A stretch of DNA of 64,000 nt, from assembly GCF_001643015.1 (NCBI RefSeq), contig NZ_CP015622.1, forward strand, positions 385,358-449,357. The letters run 5' to 3'. The notes beneath the pieces were generated by a model. The model was not told where the DNA came from. It saw only the letters and a program-made list of their open reading frames with translations, and did not search any database. The translations under genes were made by a program, and so were the position numbers. Shown piece after piece: positions 44,395-55,303 of the stretch (the stretch's first letter is position 1; every line of letters begins with the position of its first letter). Source of the DNA: Corynebacterium crudilactis. Its GTDB lineage: Bacteria > Actinomycetota > Actinomycetes > Mycobacteriales > Mycobacteriaceae.

Positions 44395-44825
44395 TGAATT
44401 TCCTGATCGATGAGAATTTCCCCGCTAATTCGCTTGGATACCTGAGCCAAATGTATCGGGGGCATTTCTTTGATCATGTTGTGATGGGAAATTACAAAGC
44501 AGGCATCGATGACTTGAGCTTATTTACAGAAGCTAAAAGGCAAGGCATCGATGTTTTGATAACTGGAGATATTAGACAAATAACAGGTCAAGATCGATTG
44601 AATGAACGGAAAGCTTGTAGACAAGCTGGTTTGCACTGGTTAGGTGTGCCTCAAGTCTTAAAAGCTCGGGGCAAAGAGGGCAAATGGGCACAGACGAATT
44701 CCTTGCTCTCAAATATGCGTTATGCCTTACCTGTATTTGAATCTGCGACTTCTCCAACAGCCATTCTCCTTCGACCTGGGTCTATTAAGCTCCAGGCCGA
44801 GAAAGAATTTCCGCAACTTTTATAG
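44394..44825 (+). CDS. DUF5615-like PIN-domain toxin
   Basis: 143 residues. It starts MNFLIDENFPANSLGYL, with the first acidic pair (D6, E7) of the PIN-like active site. DDLSLFTEAKRQGIDVLITGDIRQ holds further acidic residues and the ITxD motif (about 40-62). The C-terminal part is longer than the usual ~110 residues. PIN-like members are Mg-dependent RNases. Together with the DUF433 gene it makes a VapBC-like pair. A hairpin terminator follows 60 bp downstream. Confidence 0.82.
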   Translation: MNFLIDENFPANSLGYLSQMYRGHFFDHVVMGNYKAGIDDLSLFTEAKRQGIDVLITGDIRQITGQDRLNERKACRQAGLHWLGVPQVLKARGKEGKWAQTNSLLSNMRYALPVFESATSPTAILLRPGSIKLQAEKEFPQLL

Positions 44826-44841
44826 TTGATGAGTTCTGTCA

Positions 44842-44868
44842 GCACTAAACTGGCAGCGCTTTGTCTTG
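44842..44868. repeat. Duplicate of the 3' end of the winged-helix gene
   Basis: ACTAAACTGGCAGCGCTTTG here resembles ACTAAACCGGCAGCGCCTCG at the 3' end of the gene at 44972-45949. Both would encode ALPV-stop on the minus strand. The two lie about 130 bp apart with the terminator between them. Confidence 0.6.
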
Positions 44869-44884
44869 GATGTATCACCCTTTT

Positions 44885-44926
44885 GCTTCACTTGTATCAC
44901 CCTGGATGATACAAGTGAAGCTTTTT
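44885..44926 (+). terminator. Terminator after the PIN-like toxin
   Basis: The stem GCTTCACTTGTATCA (44885-44899) pairs fully with TGATACAAGTGAAGC (44907-44921), then TTTTT. It serves the toxin operon. Confidence 0.9.
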
Positions 44927-44971
44927 AGGGAATTTCAGCGTGGTTTATGCCAGCCGTTCGAGCTTCCTGAA

Positions 44972-45949
44972 CTAAACCGGCAGCGCCTCGCCCTGGATAA
45001 CTTTGAATGGTTTAAACACACCGTTTTTACCCGGGCCGATGCTGAATAGATGCTCCCGATCCATCACATGGCTGCGGTCGGTATAAGACAGTAAATATTC
45101 ATCAAAGGCGGGGAGTATGAGCTCTGGTGCCAGCGCAGCTGCAACTTCTGCGTCGGTGACATCGACAGCCCAGGTAGGGATCCACATTTCTTCCCCCTTG
45201 GGTCCTGTAACTGCTTGGATAGATCCTTCAGCTGCTACCAAGGCGATACCCTTTTTCACATCACGCACAGTCAGGCCAGTCCACCACACGAGGTCTTTCA
45301 CAGTGGCTGCGCCGCGGGAATGAAAATAACGCCTCGTCATTTCTATCAGGGCCTCTTCGCCGCGCAGCGCCAGCGAGAGGGGACAGATGCTATCGAGAAG
45401 AACAAAACAATCTTCATTCCCAACAGGTGGACCTTGCACGATATCGCCTTCGCCCCCGAAGTGTCGCAGGAGATGTTGGCCTCGGTATTCGCCGGGATCC
45501 ACATCCACTGAGCGGAAAAGTTCATAGGCCTGGGTTCTGGAAACTGGGGATTTTTCGGCGGCCGTGACCAGGGCGTCGCGGGCGCGCTGGACGGCGGCGT
45601 CGTCAAGCGAGAGGCTTGAGCGACGCTTGGTGGAGGCTGCAACGATGCGTGGGGAGCACAGCAGTGTCATCCAGCGGACGTCTTCGGCCGCCAGGATTTG
45701 GTGGGTACCGCGCTGCGTCCAGCTGCGGATGAGCAAGGAGTTTTCGACGGCCGCCCGCGCGTTGGCGGTATGCGCACGCGTATCAAGCGCGATGATCGCC
45801 GAACCGCGTTGCTGCGCCTGGCTGGCCAGCATATGTTTGGCCACATCCACAGAGGTGGCCTCGGCCTTGAATTTAAGCGCCTGCGACGGCGCAAGAAGCT
45901 GCGCAATGAGGCGCAGCGCACGGAGACGATCTAGTGAAAGTGCAGGCAT
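44972..45949 (-). CDS. Winged-helix DNA-binding protein (AlkZ/YcaQ-like), possibly truncated
   Basis: 325 residues of the HTH_42/DUF1006 family, which includes the DNA glycosylases AlkX/AlkZ (YcaQ). An N-terminal helix pair (LDRLRALRLIAQLLAPSQ) is followed by a QxQ-like element (LASQAQQRGSA, about 40-52), then winged-helix repeats (SRTQAYELFRS; RGAATVKDLVWWTGL) and the conserved ILPAFDEYLLSYTDRSHVM. Related proteins continue after the GVFKPFKVIQGE region with a G-T-W segment of 40-60 residues; here the stop comes at once (ALPV). The C-terminus may be lost, and a near copy of its last codons lies at 44842-44868. Confidence 0.75.
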   Translation of the reverse strand: MPALSLDRLRALRLIAQLLAPSQALKFKAEATSVDVAKHMLASQAQQRGSAIIALDTRAHTANARAAVENSLLIRSWTQRGTHQILAAEDVRWMTLLCSPRIVAASTKRRSSLSLDDAAVQRARDALVTAAEKSPVSRTQAYELFRSVDVDPGEYRGQHLLRHFGGEGDIVQGPPVGNEDCFVLLDSICPLSLALRGEEALIEMTRRYFHSRGAATVKDLVWWTGLTVRDVKKGIALVAAEGSIQAVTGPKGEEMWIPTWAVDVTDAEVAAALAPELILPAFDEYLLSYTDRSHVMDREHLFSIGPGKNGVFKPFKVIQGEALPV

Positions 45950-46020
45950 AACCCCTAAAATACCCTGATTATTAGCAACCGTGTGCCCCCGTGTCGCCCC
46001 CTGCGTACATAATGGAGAAC

Positions 46021-47325
46021 ATGGGAAAACATGAAACCGTTCCGGGAGGTATTCCGGGAGGATCTCCAGAAATGGAAGCGCAGCGGCGCAAAGAATTACG
46101 CAAGCATAAAGCGATTGCTACAGGCTTGCTGATTTTTGCGGCCGTAGTTTATTTTGCCTGCCGTTTCGTGGAAACCCGCCAGGGCGATACCGGGGCGTGG
46201 GTTGGTTTTGTGCGCGCGGCTGCAGAAGCCGGCATGATCGGTGGTTTGGCTGACTGGTTCGCTGTGACCGCGCTGTTTCGGCACCCGCTGCGCCTGCCCA
46301 TTCCGCACACCGCCATTATTCCCCGCAAAAAAGACCAGCTGGGTGAAGCACTGAGCGGATTTGTGGGAGATAATTTCTTAAATGCCCAGCTCATTACTGA
46401 AAAAGTCTCGCAGGCGCAGATCCCGGAGCGGGTGGGCGAGTGGTTGGCGCAGCCGGAGAACGGCGAAAAAGTGTCCAAAGAAGTGGGTAAACTGACCGCC
46501 AATATTATCCGCGCGATTGATCCAAAAGATGCGGAAGCGGTGATCAACTCCGCGGTGATCGATAAAATCGCCGAACCAATTTGGGGCCCGCCAGCTGGCC
46601 GTTTGCTGGAACAACTCCTCGCAGAGGGCAAGGCTGAGCCGATCGTGCAGGAATTGGCGCACTGGTTGCATAAAAAAGCGCTCACCTCTGAGCCGCTGAT
46701 TGATCGTCTGCTCAATGAGCGCCGCCCGATTTGGGCGCCGAAATTCACCGCGCAGCTGGTCAGCGGCAAGGTTTATGATGAAGTGGTCAAATTTACCGAG
46801 GCCGTCGCCGCCGATGAAAACCACGAAGCCCGCCAATCGCTGCGCCGCTTCCTCAACAAATTGGCGCAGGACCTGCAATATGACGGCGATATGATCACAA
46901 AAGTCGAAGAAATCAAGCGCGATATCATGGGCTCCGGCGCAATTGCGCAGGCAGCACCGACGATCTGGGCGTCCGCGTCCGAGTCGCTCATCGATTCCGC
47001 CACTGACGAGGCATCAATTCTGCGCCGCAAAATCGCCGAAGCCGCCACGAGTTGGGGTCAAAAATTGCTTGACGACGCCTCCCTCCGACAATCCCTTGAC
47101 ACCCGCATTACCGGCGCTGCAGCCTTCCTCGCGGATAACTATGCTCCGGAAGTCACCAGCATCATCTCCGAAACCATCGAACGCTGGGACGCGGAAGAGG
47201 CCTCCGAGAAAATCGAACTCATGGTGGGCAAAGACCTCCAATACATCCGCCTCAATGGCACAATTGTGGGTGCACTAGCCGGACTTGTCATTTACACTAT
47301 TTCTCATCTGCTCTTTGGCGCCTAA
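46021..47325 (+). CDS. DUF445 family membrane protein
   Basis: 434 residues. The DUF445 plan has N-terminal hydrophobic segments (HKAIATGLLIFAAVVYFACRF; FVRAAAEAGMIGGLADWFAVTALFRHPLRLPIPHTAIIPRKKDQLGEAL, the family signature), a long helical soluble middle, and a C-terminal membrane helix (LNGTIVGALAGLVIYTISHLLF). Function is unknown; it is presumably membrane-associated. I chose the ATG at 46021, seven bases after CATAAT (46008-46013), as a leaderless start; an ATG at 46012 is an alternative. It is 15 bp before the next gene, so likely an operon with the two small genes after it. Confidence 0.83.
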   Translation: MGKHETVPGGIPGGSPEMEAQRRKELRKHKAIATGLLIFAAVVYFACRFVETRQGDTGAWVGFVRAAAEAGMIGGLADWFAVTALFRHPLRLPIPHTAIIPRKKDQLGEALSGFVGDNFLNAQLITEKVSQAQIPERVGEWLAQPENGEKVSKEVGKLTANIIRAIDPKDAEAVINSAVIDKIAEPIWGPPAGRLLEQLLAEGKAEPIVQELAHWLHKKALTSEPLIDRLLNERRPIWAPKFTAQLVSGKVYDEVVKFTEAVAADENHEARQSLRRFLNKLAQDLQYDGDMITKVEEIKRDIMGSGAIAQAAPTIWASASESLIDSATDEASILRRKIAEAATSWGQKLLDDASLRQSLDTRITGAAAFLADNYAPEVTSIISETIERWDAEEASEKIELMVGKDLQYIRLNGTIVGALAGLVIYTISHLLFGA

Positions 47326-47340
47326 CTAGGAGTAACAACC

Positions 47341-47766
47341 ATGTCTGACCATTCTAAAGACGATTCCATTCTGTCCAAGTGGGGCAACGCAGCCTCCGAA
47401 CTCGGCGAAGCCGTTGGCAAAGTGGCCAAAAATGTTCGTGATGAACTCTCCGACAACGACACCTTCAGCAAACTCAAAGCAGAAGCCTCCGAAGCCGTCG
47501 ATCAAGTAAAGTCCGGCTCTTATGTCGAGGCTGGTAAAGAATTGGCTCGTGATGCAGGTTCCATCATCAAAGATGCCGCCAGCAGCGTCAAAGGCGCAGT
47601 CAATGACGCCGATAAAAACGATGTGAAATCAGCTTTCGGATCAGCCGTGGAAGCCTCCCGCGACAAGTTCGATGACACCCTAGAAAAGCGCAAAGCAAAG
47701 AAAGATTCCGCAGAACCAGGCGATGAGGATATCATCGATGGTGAAGTAATTCCTCCGCAGAATTAA
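47341..47766 (+). CDS. Ala/Lys/Asp-rich helical protein with GEVI tail
   Basis: 141 residues, unrecognised. It is amphipathic and helical throughout (ASELGEAVGKVAKNVRDEL, AEASEAVDQVKSG, KELARDAGSIIKDAASSVKGAV) with 11-residue-like periodicity, as in apolipoprotein-like or LEA/CsbD-like stress proteins. There is no membrane helix or signal peptide. The charged C-terminus ends DEDIIDGEVIPPQN. GGAGTAAC serves as ribosome-binding site. Its position between two membrane-protein genes suggests envelope or stress function, which is inference. Confidence 0.7.
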   Translation: MSDHSKDDSILSKWGNAASELGEAVGKVAKNVRDELSDNDTFSKLKAEASEAVDQVKSGSYVEAGKELARDAGSIIKDAASSVKGAVNDADKNDVKSAFGSAVEASRDKFDDTLEKRKAKKDSAEPGDEDIIDGEVIPPQN

Positions 47767-47786
47767 GGAAGTCGGTTTTTTATCCC

Positions 47787-48092
47787 ATGGATATCTCCAT
47801 GCTCAGCATCATGACCAATTACGCCATCTGGGCCATCTTTGGACTAATCGGCATCTTTGGCTTCGTTGGCGCCTTCTTTGCAGCCACCACCAGGGAAGAT
47901 GCCTTTGAAGTGGCTGATCGCCAGAAGAAGATGATCTGGGTGGCCATGCTTGTCGCTTCCGGATTTGTTCTCACTGTGCTCGGCCCTACAGTTCCAATCC
48001 TTCCGTGGGTTGCGATCATCATGATTGGCCTTTATTGGTTCGATGTTCGTCCACAAATCAAGGGCATCCTTGAAGGTGCTGGCGGTTGGTAA
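47787..48092 (+). CDS. DUF2516 small membrane protein
   Basis: 101 residues with three hydrophobic segments (about 12-34, 50-68, 70-85). It ends YWFDVRPQIKGILEGAGGW, which is typical of the actinobacterial DUF2516 family. The conserved DxRPxI motif is present. Function is unknown. GGAAGTCGG lies upstream of the ATG. It is the last gene of the DUF445 unit and is followed by a terminator. Confidence 0.82.
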   Translation: MDISMLSIMTNYAIWAIFGLIGIFGFVGAFFAATTREDAFEVADRQKKMIWVAMLVASGFVLTVLGPTVPILPWVAIIMIGLYWFDVRPQIKGILEGAGGW

Positions 48093-48110
48093 AAACCCGT
48101 TGAAGTGCAT

Positions 48111-48145
48111 AAATCCTCCTACTTTTTGTAGGGGGATTTTTTCGT
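48111..48145 (+). terminator. Terminator after the DUF2516 gene
   Basis: AAATCCTCCTAC pairs with GTAGGGGGATTT (one wobble pair) around a TTTTT loop, followed by TTTCG. Confidence 0.88.
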
Positions 48146-48202
48146 CCCTCATGTGATTGTGAGCTACCGCATTGGTGGTGTTTTGAGCCTTTAATTTCAC
48201 TC

Positions 48203-48240
48203 AGTGCAATATTGCACTCGGTGTAAGTTTGCACTAGGTT
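48203..48240 (+). promoter_or_regulatory. Promoter and operator of the TetR/exporter operon
   Basis: TTGCAC (48212-48217), a 17-bp spacer and TAGGTT (48235-48240) make a good promoter, seven bases before the GTG start. The perfect 16-bp palindrome AGTGCAATATTGCACT (48203-48218) covers the -35 box and so is well placed for repression by the TetR protein. TTTGCACT at 48228-48235 repeats one half-site. Confidence 0.75.
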
Positions 48241-48247
48241 TACTTGA

Positions 48248-52157
<3,910 letters not shown>

Positions 52158-52167
52158 ACAAATAACA

Positions 52168-52196
52168 AAAGAGACCAGCCCTCGGGTTGGTCTCTT
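52168..52196 (+). terminator. Terminator after the exporter pair
   Basis: AAAGAGACCAGCCC pairs with GGTTGGTCTCTTT (with a G-T wobble) around a TCG loop. It lies between convergent genes and can serve purU as well. Confidence 0.85.
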
Positions 52197-52230
52197 TCGG
52201 TTTGGGGAAGCGTCGAAAAGCTAAAAAGCT

Positions 52231-53145
52231 TTAATCAAAGACAACCGTGCGGTTACCGTAAACCAGCACCCGGTCCTCGAGGTGGAAACGCAAACCGCGA
52301 GCCAGCACCTGCTTCTCAGCATCGCGACCAAGACGCTGCATCTCCGAAGGAGTGTCCTTGTGCGTCACGCGAATGACATCCTGCTCAATGATCGGACCAT
52401 CATCCAAATCATGAGTCGCATAGTGGCAAGTCGCACCAATCAACTTCACACCACGGCTATACGCCTGGTGATACGGGCGCGCACCCATAAATGACGGCAA
52501 GAAACTATGGTGAATATTCAACACCTTGCCAGACCACATCTCACAAAGATCCGGCGGCAAAATCTGCATGAAACGAGCCAACACAATCGCATCCGGCTCA
52601 TAACCATTCACAATCTCAGCGACCTGATCAAACGCCTTCCGCTTACCAACCGCATCCTTAGGGAACGGCACATGGAAAAACGGCACATTATGATTCTCCG
52701 CAATATAACGAAGATTCTCATGGTTACCCACAACCGCAACAACTTCCATCGGATAATCATTCTCCGCCACACGACCCAACAGATCATGCAAGCAGTGTCC
52801 CTCCTTAGACACCAACAACACAGCCTTCTTCACCTGTGCAGTATCAGTGAATTTCCACGTCGCCCGTGGACCGAACTCTTCTGCAATCGGAGCGAACTCC
52901 TCCCGCAACTGCTCAATGCTGGCATCAATAGATTCCGCACGAATCGCCTGACGAGTAAAGAACCAATTTGAATCAGGATCCGTAAAATAACCGGCCTCAG
53001 TAATCCAACCCCCACGCTCCGCAAGGAACGAAGACAACTTGGCTACAATTCCTGTGGAGTCAGGACAGCCGAAAGTAAGCACAAACTGACGCTCTTCAGG
53101 CGCTGTGCTTGGACGATTACGGATTTCGGGAGAACTCGGGGTCAT
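52231..53145 (-). CDS. purU: Formyltetrahydrofolate deformylase
   Basis: 304 residues. It hydrolyses 10-formyl-THF to formate and THF, supplying formate for purine synthesis and balancing one-carbon units. An N-terminal ACT domain ([32 protein letters not shown]) is followed by a formyltransferase-like catalytic domain with [20 protein letters not shown] (catalytic His) and [13 protein letters not shown] (catalytic Asp). I chose the ATG at 53145 (MTPSSPE): the box TAGAAT lies 7 bases upstream on this strand, indicating a leaderless mRNA. It is divergent from deoC. Confidence 0.94.
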   Translation of the reverse strand: MTPSSPEIRNRPSTAPEERQFVLTFGCPDSTGIVAKLSSFLAERGGWITEAGYFTDPDSNWFFTRQAIRAESIDASIEQLREEFAPIAEEFGPRATWKFTDTAQVKKAVLLVSKEGHCLHDLLGRVAENDYPMEVVAVVGNHENLRYIAENHNVPFFHVPFPKDAVGKRKAFDQVAEIVNGYEPDAIVLARFMQILPPDLCEMWSGKVLNIHHSFLPSFMGARPYHQAYSRGVKLIGATCHYATHDLDDGPIIEQDVIRVTHKDTPSEMQRLGRDAEKQVLARGLRFHLEDRVLVYGNRTVVFD

Positions 53146-53195
53146 TCGTCGCATTCTACATTGGAAATATCCCATGTCTAAGTAGGGTATGGAGT
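53146..53195. promoter_or_regulatory. Compact divergent promoter of purU and deoC, both leaderless
   Basis: Only 50 bp separate the two start codons. The purU -10 is TAGAAT (minus strand, 53153-53158), 7 bases from its ATG. The deoC -10 is TAGGGT (53183-53188), 7 bases from its ATG. Each -35 region must therefore lie inside the other's coding or transcribed region. Confidence 0.7.
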
Positions 53196-53864
53196 ATGAC
53201 GATTTCCCCATCAGACATGGCCCGAATCCTTGACTACACTATTCTCGGCCCTGAAGTTTCCCAATCAGATCTATCCGCTTTCATCGACTCCGCCATCGAA
53301 TTAGGCGTGGGCACAATTTGTGTTCCCAACAGCATGGTCGGACTCACCCTAAAAGCCCAAGACGCTGGTATTCGAGTAGCCACTGTCGCCGGATTCCCAC
53401 ACGGAAAAACCCCCGCTTTGGTGAAAGCCGCCGAAGCTCGCCTTGCAGTCCAATCTGGTGCCTCTGAAGTAGACGTAGTTTTGGACATCGCAGTAGTAAA
53501 AGAAGGCGACTCCAACCGACTGCTACAGGAAATCGTTGCAATTAGGGAAGCTGTACCGCATCCAGTGGTGCTGAAATTCATCCTAGAAACTGCCGTTGTT
53601 AGTGATGAGGCCATTGGGATTGCAGTGAATGCGCTAATTGCTGCCGGTGCTGATTACGCAAAAACTTCCACAGGATTCCACCCAGCTGGCGGAGCAACTG
53701 TGGAAGCTATTGAAGTAATGGCTGCGGCAGCTAAGGGGAGAATTGGCATCAAAGCCTCCGGTGGAGTGAAAACTTGGGAAGATGCTGTTGCACTTGTTGC
53801 TGCGGGCGCGACACGTATCGGAACTTCCAACGCACAGGCCATTTTGGAGGGTGCGCCTGCCTAG
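53196..53864 (+). CDS. deoC: Deoxyribose-phosphate aldolase
   Basis: 222 residues. A class I aldolase that splits 2-deoxyribose-5-phosphate into glyceraldehyde-3-phosphate and acetaldehyde. The Schiff-base Lys is in [20 protein letters not shown] (Lys near 155). The helper residues are in [12 protein letters not shown] (Asp near 93) and [15 protein letters not shown] (Lys near 184). I chose the ATG at 53196 ([15 protein letters not shown]) over a longer frame that overlaps purU. TAGGGT 7 bases upstream points to a leaderless start. A complex repeat element follows the gene. Confidence 0.94.
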   Translation: MTISPSDMARILDYTILGPEVSQSDLSAFIDSAIELGVGTICVPNSMVGLTLKAQDAGIRVATVAGFPHGKTPALVKAAEARLAVQSGASEVDVVLDIAVVKEGDSNRLLQEIVAIREAVPHPVVLKFILETAVVSDEAIGIAVNALIAAGADYAKTSTGFHPAGGATVEAIEVMAAAAKGRIGIKASGGVKTWEDAVALVAAGATRIGTSNAQAILEGAPA

Positions 53865-53887
53865 TTTGGGGTGGACCTCAACGCGGG

Positions 53888-54015
53888 TGCAAATTTTCGT
53901 TCTAAATGTGAACCCACCAGTGATTTGGAACGAGGATTTGCATTGTTGGGAGCCAATAATGCGAATACTCGTTTCATTTTTGGGGTAGAGACGGCGGATG
54001 GAACGAGAATTTGAT
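53888..54015. repeat. Four-unit alternating repeat element, copy A (128 bp)
   Basis: Four variants of the 16-mer TGCAAATTYTCGTTCC alternate in direction: plus at 53888-53902, minus at 53927-53942, plus at 53960-53975, minus at 54000-54015. Start-to-start distances are 39, 33 and 40 bp (counting unit starts). Each plus/minus pair can fold into a hairpin, and larger foldings are possible. The spacers between units are not conserved. The same layout occurs at 61283-61409. It lies between deoC and the DUF559 gene and has no coding content. Confidence 0.85.
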
Positions 54016-54182
54016 CAGGGAGTTCACAGGCAGAAAAGCACTCAAAATATCGGCGAAAAAGTGACGCTTTGTATGGCGTTTTAAGGGCTTTGTAGCAGGG
54101 GAGTGACACATAAGGTCATTTGGGGATTTAGGTGCCTTAAACGCGAGGGAACCAAATGGTGAAAAACGCAGTCTAACCAAGT

Positions 54183-55022
54183 ATGAAGCCAGTTAGATAT
54201 GAAGACGTAAAACACGAATTAAACAGAAGGAAATTCGCTGCTAAATACACAAAAGTAGTGGGCACGTTGTGGATTAAGAATGAACATATCCAAAACCCAC
54301 TGGCTATAGCGGATGCCTTATTGATGAGATTTCCAAACGGTGTGATTAGGGGTTTTACAGCGTTATCTTTAAGAGGCTATTCATTGTTGGAGGAACAATG
54401 GGTGCCGGAAATAAGTGTTGTTAAAAAGAACAGCAGCCTGATTGTGCATTGTGGAAACGTCATACTCCGAAAAACCCCAGAGGTGTTTTTAGTAAAGGGG
54501 AGGCGGTGCGTTAGCGAATCCCGGGCGCTGCTTGATGAGTTGCCTAAAATGCATATTGAGCAGCAGGTTGCTTTAGTGGATTATTTGGTACGACAAGAGG
54601 AAGAGCTCTATTACCGCTTGAAACAGGTGGAAGAATTACAAGAAGTAATTGATTTGGTGAATCCGATGGCGGAATCGCGGCCAGAGTCGATGCTTAGAGT
54701 AAGGCTTGTGCGCACGGGAGTTTTGGGGTTTGAGCCGCAGATGCCAGTGGGATGTGAAAGTGGCACTCGTTATGTGGATTTGGGGAATCCTAGGCTGAGG
54801 ATTGCGCTGGAGTATCAGGGCGCTGTGCATTTTGAGAATGCGGAGAAGCGCTCGCAGGATAGTGCGCGGGTGAATGAATTACGGGCTGCGGGGTGGGTGG
54901 TGATAGAGGTGACCTGGCCAGATCTTAGAGATCAGGCCAGGTGGGGGAGGTTTCTCAAGGAGTTGAGGAGGCAGATTTCTCGGGCGGAGGATGCTCGGAA
55001 GGTGCGGAGGATCGTGTTTTAA
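54183..55022 (+). CDS. DUF559-type PD-(D/E)xK endonuclease-like protein
   Basis: 279 residues, function unknown. The N-terminal part (IRGFTALSLRGYSLLEEQWVPEISV...CGNVILRKTPEV) resembles the middle of AbiEi/type IV TA antitoxin-like proteins. The C-terminal ~90 residues fit the Vsr-like DUF559 fold: ESMLRVRLVRTG (Glu), RYVDLGNPRLRIALEYQG (Asp and ExQ) and RVNELRAAGWVVIEVTWPDL. Proteins of this two-part type are common in actinobacteria. The gene overlaps the convergent csoR by 4 bp, with no room for a terminator. GC falls in the first half compared with neighbours. Confidence 0.7.
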   Translation: MKPVRYEDVKHELNRRKFAAKYTKVVGTLWIKNEHIQNPLAIADALLMRFPNGVIRGFTALSLRGYSLLEEQWVPEISVVKKNSSLIVHCGNVILRKTPEVFLVKGRRCVSESRALLDELPKMHIEQQVALVDYLVRQEEELYYRLKQVEELQEVIDLVNPMAESRPESMLRVRLVRTGVLGFEPQMPVGCESGTRYVDLGNPRLRIALEYQGAVHFENAEKRSQDSARVNELRAAGWVVIEVTWPDLRDQARWGRFLKELRRQISRAEDARKVRRIVF

Positions 55023-55303
55023 GTCTTGGTGAAGCGGGCGATGGCGTCGGAAACTTCTTTGAGTTTTGCGTCGAGGTCTTCGCCACCAAGTTCGGCGGCA
55101 TCTTTGACACAGTGGGCGAGGTGATCGTCGAGAAGTGCGAATGCCACGTTTTTGAGGGCGGAGTTCGCGGCGGAAATTTGGGTGAGGATATCGATGCAGT
55201 ATTCGTCCTCTTCGATCATCCGGTGAATGCCGCGAGTCTGGCCTTCGATGCGTTTGAGCCTGGCTAGGTAGCGTTTTTTATCGTCAGAATAGCCGTGTGA
55301 CAT
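55019..55303 (-). CDS. csoR: CsoR-type copper-sensing repressor
   Basis: 94 residues, four-helix DUF156/CsoR fold. The Cu(I) ligands Cys36, His61 and Cys65 are all present (DEYCIDIL; DDHLAHCVK). In the apo form it binds GC-rich palindromes such as the one before ctpA; copper releases it. It starts at an ATG overlapping the ctpA stop (TAATG), so it is the second gene of a ctpA-csoR operon. That arrangement gives feedback on the pump. The final 4 bp overlap the convergent DUF559 gene. Confidence 0.92.
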   Translation of the reverse strand: MSHGYSDDKKRYLARLKRIEGQTRGIHRMIEEDEYCIDILTQISAANSALKNVAFALLDDHLAHCVKDAAELGGEDLDAKLKEVSDAIARFTKT

